Part shown: positions 1 through 9,739 of the stretch, in pieces | Position numbering within the stretch: position 1 is the stretch's first letter | Layout of the letters: every line of letters starts with the position of its first letter | Assembly: GCA_017591395.1 (NCBI GenBank) | Contig: WEDG01002556.1 | Coordinates: 1 to 64,000 of the forward strand | Length of the DNA: 64,000 bases | Direction: 5' to 3' | From: Schistocephalus solidus | Taxonomy: Eukaryota; Platyhelminthes; Cestoda; Diphyllobothriidea; Diphyllobothriidae | Position numbers and translations under genes: made by a program | Notes under the pieces: generated by a model | The model's input: the letters and a program-made list of their open reading frames with translations, nothing else | What the model was told of the DNA's origin: nothing | Databases searched by the model: none

Positions 1-39
1 TTTAATGTCATGTCATTCTGTCTATATCACTAGCCACGA

Positions 40-113
40 TGTAGCTGCTGGCGGAGCTCGAAAGTGAGCCCCAAAGCACAACGAGACGAGTGAGTACCGT
101 AACCGATCGGTGA
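40..113 (+). repeat. SINE family 1, body fragment
   Basis: GCTGCTGGCGGAGCTC, GAGCCCCAAAGCACAACGAG and GTAACCGATCGGTGAG match the 3' body of the tRNA-derived SINE units seen complete (on the minus strand) at 2244-2915. The head is missing. Confidence 0.75.
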
Positions 114-580
114 GGCGTGCCTCGCCACCAGTTATTTTGTGTCACTGCAGACCGGGTATTTATTCAAACGATAATAAGCGCACACCGATCTATTGGCTAC
201 CCGAAGCAAACAAACCGCGTATAGAAATTCTTCGAGGCACCGATGAACTCAGGTTCAATTAAGTGCTAAGGAAACATCTGCTAGACACTGTGTGGAATAT
301 CTGCGCCGTACTCGAGCGCATGTTTGTGTTTCCAGTCCCAACTGATAGTCAGGGTTATGATTGGCTGGATGAAAGCAGAATAAGCCCGAAAGAAAGGGTA
401 TCAATTTAACTACATTTTCTGTCGTCCCTCCTCTCTGCAATCATAATTTGGCCAACGTCGGCCTGGTATTTGGTTGCCAATTCATAACCTTTACCACCCA
501 TACGGAACTGGTGTGCCTTGGGAAGCCAACAGATCGGTGTGCGACCATTCCTGTTTGGTCGGTGTGAGCAACTTGAAAAT
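110..580. repeat. Interspersed repeat B, two opposed copies
   Basis: A plus-strand piece (about 110-225, including GGTATTTATTCAAACG and CGCACACCGATCTATTGG) meets a minus-strand piece (about 230-580, ending in the complement of the same CACCGATCT module). Both match 24775-25245. The head-to-head junction lies near 228. Confidence 0.7.
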
Positions 581-620
581 TCCCGAATACAAGTCTATTT
601 TCCGACGAACCTTTCTTCTT

Positions 621-622
<2 letters not shown>

Positions 623-678
<56 letters not shown>
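623..678. repeat. (TA)n microsatellite
   Basis: About 28 pure TA units lie between repeat B and a SINE family 1 fragment. Confidence 0.97.
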
Positions 679-681
<3 letters not shown>

Positions 682-778
682 AGTATGTTGCTCACCGATC
701 TGCTTAAGGAACATGTAGGTTCCGTTGTGCCCTGGAGCTCATACTAGAGCCCTCGCAGGCGGTCGCATAGCGACATGT
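682..778 (-). repeat. SINE family 1, body fragment
   Basis: The segment carries CACCGATCTGCTTAAGGAAC, then TTGTGCCCTGGAGCTC, then CTCGCAGGCGGTCGCATAGC. These blocks recur at 970, 1270, 1480, 1785 and 2090. It has no tRNA-like head. Confidence 0.8.
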
Positions 779-947
779 AGCATATGATGTTAAAGTGGAA
801 CCGACAAAGACAAGGGAGACCGGAATGGCCATTTCTGGTTTATTAGCCGTCTGGCTGGCTGGTGACTGGCTGATGACGGCTAAAAAGCCTGAAATGGCCA
901 TTCCGGTCTCCCTTGTCTTTTTCGGTTCCACTTTAACATCATATGCT
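779..947. repeat. Foldback inverted repeat with 73-bp arms
   Basis: The left arm, 779-851, is the near-perfect reverse complement of the right arm, 875-947, around a 23-bp centre. Both arms are the SINE family 1 mid-body (GGAATGGCCATTTCTGG and its complement). The unit could form a long hairpin. Confidence 0.9.
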
Positions 948-1154
948 ATATATATATGATAGTGTGAGGCTCACCGATCTGCTTAAGGAACATGCATGTT
1001 CCGTTGTGCCCTGGAGCTCAGACTAGAGCCCTCGCAGGCGGTCGCATAGCGACGTGTAGCATATGATGGAATGGAACCGACAAATACAAGGGAGACCGGA
1101 ATGGCCATTTCTGGCTTATAAGCCGTCATCAGCCAGTCATACCCAATCCCAAGT

Positions 1155-1228
1155 GTGGCACACCTGGGATTCGAACCCGCGACCTTTGGTATTTGAGTCG
1201 AACGCTCTACCATTTGAGCCACGGGCTC
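1155..1228 (-). repeat. tRNA-like SINE head
   Basis: Reading on the minus strand, TGGCTCAAATGG matches a pol III A box and GGTTCGAATCC a B box at normal tRNA spacing. The anticodon and acceptor stems do not pair, so I call it a SINE head and not a tRNA gene. Confidence 0.75.
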
Positions 1229-1615
1229 GTTGTTTTGTCGGTTGTGATCGGGAATATGATGATAGTGTGGGGCTCACCGATCTGCTTAAGGAACATGCAT
1301 GTTCCGTTGTGCCCTGGAGCTCAGACTAGAGCCCTCGCAGGCGGTCGCATAGCGATTGCGGGTTCGAATCCCAGGTGTGCCACACTTTGGGATTGGGTAT
1401 GACTGGCTGATGACGGCTAATAAGCCAGAAATGGCCATTCCGGTCTCCCCTTGTATTTGTCGGTTCCATTCCATCATATGCTACACGTCGCTATGCGACC
1501 GCCTGCGAGGGCTCTAGTCTGAGCTCCAGGGCACAACGGAACATGCATGTTCCTTAAGCAGATCGGTGAGCCCCACACTATCATCATATTCCCGATCACA
1601 ACCGACAAAAACAAC

Positions 1616-1690
1616 GAGCCCGTGGCTCAAATGGTAGAGCGTTCGACTCAAATACCAAAGGTCGCGGGTTCGAATCCCAGGTGTACCACA
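1616..1690 (+). repeat. tRNA-like SINE head
   Basis: The same head as at 1155-1228 in plus orientation, with A box TGGCTCAAATGG and B box GGTTCGAATCC. The body follows without a break. Confidence 0.75.
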
Positions 1691-1918
1691 CTTGGGATTG
1701 GGTATGACTGGCTGATGACGGCTAATAAGCCAGAAATGGCCATTCCGGTCTCCCCTTTGTATTTGTCGGTTCCATTCCATCATATGCTACACGTCGCTAT
1801 GCGACCGCCTGCGAGGGCTCTAGTCTGAGCTCCAGGGCACAACGGAACATGCATGTTCCTTAAGCAGATCGGTGAGCCCCACACTCATCATATTCCCGAT
1901 CACAACCGACAAAACAAC

Positions 1919-1990
1919 GAGCCCGTGGCTCAATGGTAGAGCGTTCGACTCAAATACCAAAGGTCGCGGGTTCGAATCCCAGGTGTGCTA
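1919..1990 (+). repeat. tRNA-like SINE head
   Basis: This head is almost identical to the one at 1616, with one A fewer in the D-loop region. It marks the 303-bp tandem period. Confidence 0.75.
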
Positions 1991-2186
1991 CACTTTTGAT
2001 TGGGTATGACTGGCTGATGACGGCTATAAGCCAGAAATGGCCATTCCCGGTCTCCCCTTGTCTTTGTCGGTTCCATTCCATCATATGCTACACGTCGCTA
2101 TGCGACCGCCTGCGAGGGCTCTAGTCTGAGCTCCAGGGCACAACGGAACATGCATGTTCCTTAAGCAGATCGGTGAGCCCCACACT

Positions 2187-2190
<4 letters not shown>

Positions 2191-2243
<53 letters not shown>
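2191..2243. repeat. (TA)n microsatellite
   Basis: About 25 TA units separate the two SINE arrays, which are of different subfamilies. Confidence 0.97.
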
Positions 2244-2245
<2 letters not shown>

Positions 2246-2344
2246 CTAGCAGAATAACATGACCGACAAAGACAAGGGAGACTGGAATGGCCATTTTCTG
2301 GCTTATTAGCCGTCATCAGCCAGCCATACCCAAAACCCAGGCGC

Positions 2345-2418
2345 TGCGGCGCCCGAGCCTCGAACTCGCGACCTTGTTGGGCAGAAGTCCAACGCTCTAC
2401 CCACTGCGCCACGAGCTC
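2345..2418 (-). repeat. tRNA-like SINE head, second subfamily
   Basis: The A box is TGGCGCAGTGGG and the B box is AGTTCGAGGCT. A GTTGG/CCAAC anticodon stem closes an 8-base loop, so a tRNA origin is plain. The acceptor ends do not pair well, and the sequence runs on into SINE body. Confidence 0.7.
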
Positions 2419-2654
2419 GTTGTCTTGCCGGTTTCGATCGGGAATATTGACAATGGTAATGGGGCGCTCACCGATCGGTTACAGGACTCACTCGTCCCGT
2501 TGTGCCTTGGGGCTAACTCTCAAGCTCCCGCCAGCAGCCGTAAGGCAGCTAAGTATATAGGCAGAATAACATGACCGACAAAGACAAGGGAGACTGGAAT
2601 GGCCATTTCTGGCTTATTAGCCGTCATCAGCCAGCCATACCCAAACCCAGGCGT

Positions 2655-2728
2655 TGCGGCGCCTGAGCCTCGAACTCGCGACCTTGTTGGGCAGAAGTCC
2701 AACGCTCTACCCACTGCGCCACGAGCTC
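2655..2728 (-). repeat. tRNA-like SINE head, second subfamily
   Basis: This is a near-identical copy of the head at 2345-2418, in the next tandem unit. Confidence 0.7.
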
Positions 2729-2915
2729 GTTGTCTTGCCGGTTTCTATCGGGAATATTGACAATGGTAATGGGGCGCTCACCGATCGGTTACAGGACTCA
2801 CTCGTCCCGTTGTGCCTTGGGGCTAACTCTCAAGCCCCGCCAGCAGCCGTAAGGCAGCTAAGTATATAGGCAGAATAACATGACCGACAAAGACAAGGGA
2901 GACTGGAATGGCCAT

Positions 2916-5079
2916 TATAATAAGTAATAAGTAATAATCACAATAAAGTATACCGATGTATGGTCTAGGGCTAGTCAGTATCGGAAATAATTTCCCGTAA
3001 TTCAGCGAAGTGATAATGATGAGAACTTTCTTTCTCATAGTGACCTATACAGGTAAGAAACTCGGGTTACATTCTCGGGAAACGTCGCGTGTCGATGTGT
3101 GGGCGGAATCAATGAGCTAAGGGTCGGAAGATGACCAAACAGAAACGGTGCGTACAAACGCTGAGACGAAGAGCACAGGGAATTTAAAAAATATAAACAC
3201 TAAAAAAGTAAGGCCGAGTAGTCCTTTATGCACATTAATGACATCGATAAGTACGGAACATGCAACACCAAGACCAGCTAACGGGCAGGCAACGAAAGGC
3301 TTAAAGCCAAGAGTCCCTGGCAATACCTGTTAGTTTGCGTTAAACATCACTTCGTTACACAAAGACCGAACTTCTCAAGTAACATCTCTGTCTCACCTGC
3401 ACTATCCAACTGTTGCAGCCCAACTTGTTGGATGTGAAGATAAATCAACATACCTGTGGTTTATACCTGCAAGGAGAACCTGGTGTGGCTAGCACAATGA
3501 TAAGGCCAATCGTGTAAATTTGATGAAGAAGCACGACGCACCGCACACTTATTTACAACGATGCACAAATTTTGCGTTACAGGTAGTTCTGACCGAATCG
3601 GAACATACATAGAACAACACCAGCGTTCTGTTTCTGGTGGAGATGCGAAACACCAGTTGGGGAGACTCAGGAGCAAGGATGCCCAGAAACCAATATGGCA
3701 ATGTAATGGGCTCGTCGGTGGACAAAGTCACCGTTGAATAGTATACAGAATGTTTGTTCTTTGTCGTTGCGGTCAGCGATGTCCAAATTTCGTGGCGTAC
3801 ACTGCTTCAGATTTGTGAAATTATATACTTTCATTAAAATAAAACATATCATTTAATAAGGTATGGCGACTAAAGTTGATTTTTCCTCGGGCAATTTGAG
3901 GAGGCGATACACAAAATAACAAGGCTGCCTGAGCTATGAAAAACAACCAAAATGAATACCATTCTCCGCGTTTCACTCTAGGCAAATCTGTTAAAGTACC
4001 GTTAATTTATATTTATATATATATATATGTTTATATAAAGTTTAGGCTAGTAAGATCATAAGAGCAAGTATAACAGACTAGACTAGCACGAAGAAGAGAC
4101 CTGTAGCAGATACTAGTAAAAGGCGTAAACGAACCCGCGCTCCCCGTTAATCAGTCAGTCAAACAAGCTGATATAGGGTATACAAATCGTATCTGCTCAC
4201 ATTTCCGAAGGAAACGTATTCATTGACCAAAATGATTAGGGTTTTCGGTCCATATATTTCCACAGTTCGAAGGCCAACCAAAGAGTTTTCCAACGAGTTT
4301 TTTTTCTCCCACATGTAATATTAAACAGTATAAATGGCATGAAAAGGTATAAAACATACAGTTTAACCCATGCATTACCCAGTAATATCTGACTTTGCGT
4401 TTTGTCAAGCACTGTTAATGGTGTACTACACGCACTGAGACGTCGGTGTTCAGCAGAAGTTTGTGGAGTACAATCCGCTTTGATAGACTTTCCTGACGAG
4501 GAACTGATTCACTTCGAATTAGGCTTCTCACGGGATGGCTTGCGATCAGACTATAGATTGAATTCCAACTTATTCAAAGTTCACAAAAGCACCCATTACC
4601 GAAGAATCATAAACAACGCGTCCGTTACTTCTTCAATCCGCAATATCTTATTAAACTGAATGGTCTTCCAGATAAAAGTGGTGAGTAGACCAAATGAGCA
4701 GATGTTCATTTACTTGCAGTGACCACTGGCGAGCAATTTTTCGTGAATTGGCGATGATAGGTAAGCTCGTGAAGCAGGTAATCTGTGAGTCATTAGCAAA
4801 TGAGATTTAAGATCGGAAATTTCTCTCTTGGGCATGGCCATCCGGACAGGTATCACAATTTAGAAGACACCTTTGACCCCTATTTGATTATCGTCGACTC
4901 AGGCACTACCTATAATTTATGAGACAGAAGCCTGAGATTAAGCCACAAAATCCATCTAAGGGATTTATTTGAAGTCATCTGCTTTGCAGAATGAACCCGA
5001 AACTAATGAAACATTTTTTCTAAAGTTTTAAGTGGTTCCTGTATGTCGCACATATGTGTACAATGATAATTCAGTATAT
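2916..5079. other. No recognised gene
   Basis: The stretch is AT-rich. A plus-strand frame at 4402-4659 (85 codons) has no motif I recognise and could be a chance frame or an exon. A short TA run lies at about 4014-4028. Confidence 0.4.
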
Positions 5080-5900
5080 ATAAGGGAAATAGGCAGAGCC
5101 TTTGAAAACCCTATTTACAGATAGACGCTAGCAAAACAAGCAAATGTTACATGGCGATAGTCGTTTTAGTATATCAATCATTGCTGTCGACTAATTATAT
5201 GTTCATCAAGTAAAAATGCATTAAGTCTTCTTTTAAACATTTCTACGCTTTCAGCCTGAACAACTGAGGCTGGCAGTTTGTTCCGTTCGTCAATCACCCG
5301 TTGGGAAAAGAAGTTGGCCCGCACTTCAAGTTTGGCGTGATTTCTTTTCAGTTTGTATTGGTGACCTCGGAAACTTTTCATGTTTACCAATTCAAAAAAG
5401 TTGGCCATCTGAAGAGCACAATCAACTCCTCTGACCAGTTTGAAGACACAGATCATATCCCCTCTGTATTGCCTATAAGAGAGAGGAAAAACTTTAAGTC
5501 TTGCTAGGCGGCCCTCATATGGTAGGCATTCCAATCCTTTGAATAGTTTCGTTGCCCTCCGTTGAACTTTCTCCAGCAGAGCATACTCATGTTTCGTCCA
5601 AGGGCGCCACGCCTGAACGCAATATTCCAACACCGGCCGGATAAATGCTCCAAACACGCACTCAAAAAGCTCTCCGTCAAAAATTAACGAAGGACCTCCT
5701 GATTGCGCCTAAGATACACATAGCTTTCTTTTGCGATATTCGCACAGTGCGACGATGGTTTGAGAGTTGGTGTTATCCATATACCCAAGTCCTTTAGAAT
5801 GTTTACCTCCTGGAGTTGGTGACCGCTGATGGATAACTGGTATTCAGAGTGGATTGTTTACTCTTGGTCATTTGCAAAGGTCAACAGTCCTATTAAATAC
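5080..5900 (-). mobile_element. LINE B copy 1, 5'-truncated
   Basis: The minus strand encodes the C-terminal part of a CR1/L2-like non-LTR polymerase. It starts with a decayed KDLGIWITPTLKPS block (near 5770), then an open frame at 5657-5178 with VLEYCVQAWRPW and VQRRATKL. The 3' end, near 5080, shares the AGCCTTTGAAAACCCTATTT stretch (plus-strand reading) with 13130-13175 and 40393-40425. The endonuclease and reverse transcriptase core are absent, as expected of 5' truncation. Confidence 0.8.
5178..5657 (-). pseudogene. LINE B polymerase C-terminal fragment
   Basis: This is a 159-codon frame with the family blocks RPVLEYCVQAWRPW, LLEKVQRRATKLFKGL, LPYEGRLARLKVFPLSYRQ, YRGDMICVFKLVRG and FFSQRVIDERNKLP. 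These lie downstream of the reverse transcriptase in CR1/L2-type elements. It is the longest intact piece of this LINE family in the window, and is a truncated remnant rather than a gene. Confidence 0.8.
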
Positions 5901-6516
5901 CCTCTTATAAAAACTGCCACAGCCTGCAAATTCGGTTGGTTGAGCAATATGAGCTTGGATACTCCTCATCCATCTAGGCTCCTTTTTGGTGCTGACTACG
6001 ATCAGTGAGCTGTGCTGTAAGCAGCAAAGGTTACAGCGCCTCGGGACCTTTTTGGGAACAAGGCCGACAAGCGCGATACCTCTGCAATTACTTTATCCTG
6101 TATTTATAAATTTCACTGTGGCCTTCTTTTAAATGAGCTATTATAGCTGTTTCTCCCGCGGTTTAGAAGTCTATGTTGTAACAGTAACTGAGGTATGTCT
6201 TCAAGGCAAATTTTCCTAAACTTTCATGCCATACCATCAGGTCAATGCAGTGGAATTATTTGACAGCCACAGGTAATATTTCTTAGATAAACAATGAAGC
6301 GGGATCTTCCTCTGACTCTTAAAACTGAAGTTGACATTTTAGATGATGCCCGTGAACTGACATTCAATTTTTTTCCATGAGAGGGGATGTGGAGGATGTC
6401 GGTACGTACCTTAAGAACTGCGGCAGTTGGCATTCCGATTCTAGTTTATACTATTTTTTGGGAGAATTAGCGACAATCAACATATGCCCAAAATAATAAA
6501 CATGTAGTATCTAAAA
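5901..6516. other. No clear feature
   Basis: This may be older LINE B sequence upstream on the minus strand, but I could not align it. A minus-strand frame at 6433-6242 has no recognised motif. Confidence 0.3.
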
Positions 6517-6597
6517 GTTCACCGATCATTGCAGAATTCAATTGTTCCATTGTGCCTTCGACCTCTACCCGATCCCCGCCAGCAGACACTCAGTGGT
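6517..6597 (-). repeat. SINE family 1, body fragment
   Basis: TTCACCGATCATTGCAGAAT, then CATTGTGCCTTCGACC and CCCCGCCAGCAGAC align with the 3' body of the array units, with many changes. It is an old solo fragment. Confidence 0.65.
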
Positions 6598-6854
6598 TAA
6601 TATATAGAAAGATAGATGTTTTATTTGAGTACCCGAAAGGGCACTGTCATTGTATAATAATCCATTAACACGAGCGCGAAATCATGTACAGTTAAGTTTG
6701 AATAGTAGGTCAGCTATTAGCGAAGACAATTGACACAAATCAGTGTGGTCAAAAAATTAGATAAAAGAGCAGACAGTGAAAAATCTCCTTAAACATTTTA
6801 ATGTAAGAGGTATATCTTGAATGGAGGTTATAGGATTTTAAGGAGAAAAAACGT

Positions 6855-7283
6855 TTGCTCCTAGGTGAAAAACATATGCGTTTGGTAGGACCAACATGCT
6901 TACGAGAGAGTTTGAGCGTTCAAAACGCTCCTCGGCGTGGGAGAAATCATTTACCGACAGAGGCTACTTTTCAGCACCGCAGGTGTGATCCCAATGCGTA
7001 TCGACAGGCTGTAAGCGTTACTGGCAAGGATTCTAGACAGCGAAAAACCTTCGCAGGCATCATCCGTACGCTAAGGGTCAAACGAGGAAAGGACCGTACA
7101 GATCGAGAAGGTCATGGTAGAATTGCCAGAGAAGCAACCACGATACTCTCATCACTGATTTCTCAGACCACCAACAGAGGAGCCCGAAACGATCGTCAAC
7201 AGTCCGAGGAGAGTCAACACCGTGACACTGCTGCGCGAGGGCATATGAAGCCATATGTTAGGTTGCTTCTGAGCGTAGTATGA
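6855..7283 (+). other. Unrecognised open frame, Arg-rich
   Basis: A 142-codon plus-strand frame is rich in Arg, Gln and Thr, very basic, and matches no family I know. Base composition is higher in GC than the flanks. It may be a decayed transposon ORF or chance. Confidence 0.2.
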
Positions 7284-8984
7284 AAGGGTAATGGGAGATC
7301 CGATAATTGAGTAAGACGAGATCAAAATAATGCGCTCAGGGGTGCTAGTTGTCATGAGAATCGATAATGAATCGGAGGCCTGCGCAGCTCAGTATTCCGA
7401 TTGTAATTCTGATGATGGTTATTGGCATTCGAAATGAACGTGCCTCAAAACGAGTTTGCAATATGACAATTGTTTGGTGAGCATTTTACGGAGGCATGAG
7501 TCATGAAGACATCATAGTTCGTGGGGAAACAATGCATGGAAGATATAATTTGGCGACGGCCTTCTAAATTTCCGAGGGTCCTTCTGTGGTCATGGAGAAA
7601 GCTGCTCGGGAAGGAAGAAGAAAATAATTATAGGCAAAAAGTTTCTAACTAAGACGAGGACTTGACCAGAGACTGGCGGGCTAGAAAATGGTCATTTCAG
7701 TGTCCATTGTTTTTCTACGTAATGTCTTTCTGTCTGTAGTACTTACTCTCCACTTTCATATCGGAGCTCTTTTTTGGCCGTACTCTTTGTCTCTCTTACA
7801 AAAGTTTGAAGCAGCTCATGCTTTCCGCCTTTGGCAAATAAGTTGCACCAGAAATCGCGCACCCACGGTTCCACGCAGCCCAGATCTAGGCATATGCAAC
7901 AGATATAAAAGTCAAGCGCAAGTGCTCATACACTCAAGTAACACCCCTCAGTCCTCCGAGGGGGCACCGAGGACTCATGCATAACGTTAGCTTATTCACA
8001 ACCATATTCGCGTAGCGGACAGATGCTCTCGAATGTCTAGATGCTGCTGCACTTTGGGAGCTCTGGCCTGCACTTAGTTTCTGTAAATAATACGTTACGT
8101 CTATTTGTGTGTTTCCCATTCTCCTATACAACGAGAAAGACTAACGAGTATTGCGGTGTTTTGAGTACACTCACTACTCACAGTGCTGCCAGTTTGTAAA
8201 ATGTAGCGAAGGTCCATTTCAGGCTAGTCTCTGCGCTCTTGGTTTCATTATACGCTTAACTCCGGCTTTGTTGCAAGGCAGTCTATTGGTCTGGCATATC
8301 AATTTTTGTTACCTAGCTTTTAGTTTGACAACCATATCTAACATTTCAAGCAATAGCGTGCATTTTTAAAATCCAAAACAAACCAGCCCCCTATTGTAGT
8401 TCAGTCCGCTCTTCCAACTAATGCTGCAACACATCCAGTATCTCTCTGCTCTTCAGTGAAGTAATTATATCTAAATATTGCCTATGTTTTAATAAATTGC
8501 CTTTTGCAGAAATTTAGCAAATACATGCAGTTCGTTTCCCCTGATTTTACTAAGCCCAAGATCAGCAGCTTTTTGAGTCTGCGCTACCCAGTCCTACAAT
8601 TTTTCCACCGATAGATATTTTCAGAATTTGTACAACAATCTTGAGCTAATTTGCTGACATTATGACCATATGCTGCCGTTGTCACCCACATGCCCATTTA
8701 TGCATGTGGCCTCCAAGACGCTTAATATTCCATATAAAATGGACACTTGCACCGGGCGTGACCCTGTCTGGCTCGGCAGCAGCTTGAAGCCAACTGTTGC
8801 TGCAACCTTTGCTGAATGACAGAAACTAAACAGAGCTCAGACTTATGCGAGTCTCTCAAAAAAGGGGACAATAAGACCTGGTAGATGTGGGATAATTAAC
8901 CAGAAGTGGTATTTGTTGTGTCCTTTTCTTCGTTAGTAATACCGCAGCACCCTTGCTGCTAGCCACTCTGTGTAGACCAGTGGG
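7284..8984. other. No recognised gene
   Basis: Only short motif-free open frames are present (for example 7688-7984 plus). Confidence 0.4.
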
Positions 8985-9225
8985 GCCCTAGACCGAGCTA
9001 TAAAGCACAACAAGAGGAATATATCTTGAAGCGCGTTTGGGTAGTAGCCATCTACCGTAGTTATATACCCGATCGCAAATGTCAGGACAAATAACCGGTG
9101 ACTCAAAGTCTAGGGCGTTGTAATTCTAATCAAAAGGTCACCTGTTCGAGTAACAGAGGTTTCTTACCTGGGATTGGGTATGGCTGACTGATGACTATTC
9201 CAGTCTCCGTTATCTTTGTTGTTAT
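8985..9225 (+). repeat. SINE family 1, diverged copy
   Basis: A 3'-body remnant (AAAGCACAACAAGAGGAA, 9003-9020) is followed by a decayed tRNA-like head at about 9092-9165 and the body block GGGATTGGGTATGGCTGACT. The order body then head repeats the tandem arrangement seen at 1616-2190. Confidence 0.65.
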
Positions 9226-9279
9226 TTTTCTCTCCGTTTTTCTTAAATATGCGTATATATGTATATTCAGAAAGCCCAT

Positions 9280-9570
9280 ATCGATAAGGATGAGGGAAGC
9301 TGTAACAGTAATTTCTGGCTCATTAGCCGTTATCAGCCAGCCCTAACTCTACGACAGGCAATATGACCCGAAACATAATAGTTAGGACTCTAACGCCCTA
9401 ACCATTGTGCAAAATATGACCACTCTAGTCTCTGTTGTCTTTATCAGTAGTGTCTTTCTGTCTGTAATATATCAACCAACGAACGGCTGTTGGCGGGGGT
9501 TGAAAATGAGCCCCGAGGTACGACGGGACAAATGAATCCCGTAACCGTTCAGTGAGCGCCCATCCATGAG
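9280..9570. repeat. SINE family 1, two opposed old fragments
   Basis: 9300-9420 matches the body and head on the minus strand (CTCATTAGCCGTTATCAGCC). 9420-9570 matches the 3' body on the plus strand (TGTTGGCGGGGGTTGAAAAT, CCGTAACCGTTCAGTGAGCG). Confidence 0.65.
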
Positions 9571-9739
9571 CTATATATTAGCTCTAGTTAGTGCGTAGTA
9601 TAAAAGACACGTTTAGCACCTGTTCACCGCAGAAACGTTATTACGGTGCTAATAGTTTTCAAGGGCACACGTGAATGCCAGGAATTATGCTTTATGATTT
9701 AGAGGCAGTAAGTAACTTCCGTAAACAAACAATTGATGA

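Larger units (their letters stand above)
955..2190. repeat. Tandem and inverted array of SINE family 1
   Basis: The left part (about 960-1357) is one complete and one partial minus-strand unit. At about 1357 the orientation flips inside the tRNA-like head, and the right part is plus-strand, with heads at 1616 and 1919 (303-bp period). Each unit is a tRNA-like head, a body with GACTGGCTGATGACGGCTAA, GGCCATTCCGGTCTCC and CCGCCTGCGAGGGCTCTAGT, a GGAACATGCATGTTCC palindrome, and a 3' stretch TTCCCGATCACAACCGAC leading straight into the next head. Confidence 0.85.
2244..2915 (-). repeat. Tandem array of SINE family 1, second subfamily
   Basis: Two minus-strand units have heads starting at 2418 and 2728 (310-bp period) and nearly identical sequence, followed by a truncated third ending about 2915. 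The body shares the GGCTGATGACGGC and GGCCATTCCAGTCTCC blocks with the first array, but its head and 3' body (TGCTGGCGGGGCTTGAGAGT) belong to another subfamily. Confidence 0.85.

Noticed and set aside
441..718. Tyr-Ile repeat proteins around 474-718, and again around 24499-24962
   Set aside because: Product of TA microsatellites flanked by repeat B.
1155..2728. Cluster of functional tRNA genes
   Set aside because: A and B boxes are good, but acceptor and anticodon stems do not pair properly and each sequence runs on into a shared SINE body with a ~300-bp repeat.
955..2915. CRISPR-like array
   Set aside because: Units are ~300 bp SINEs in both orientations, with no short repeat-spacer pattern, in a eukaryotic context.
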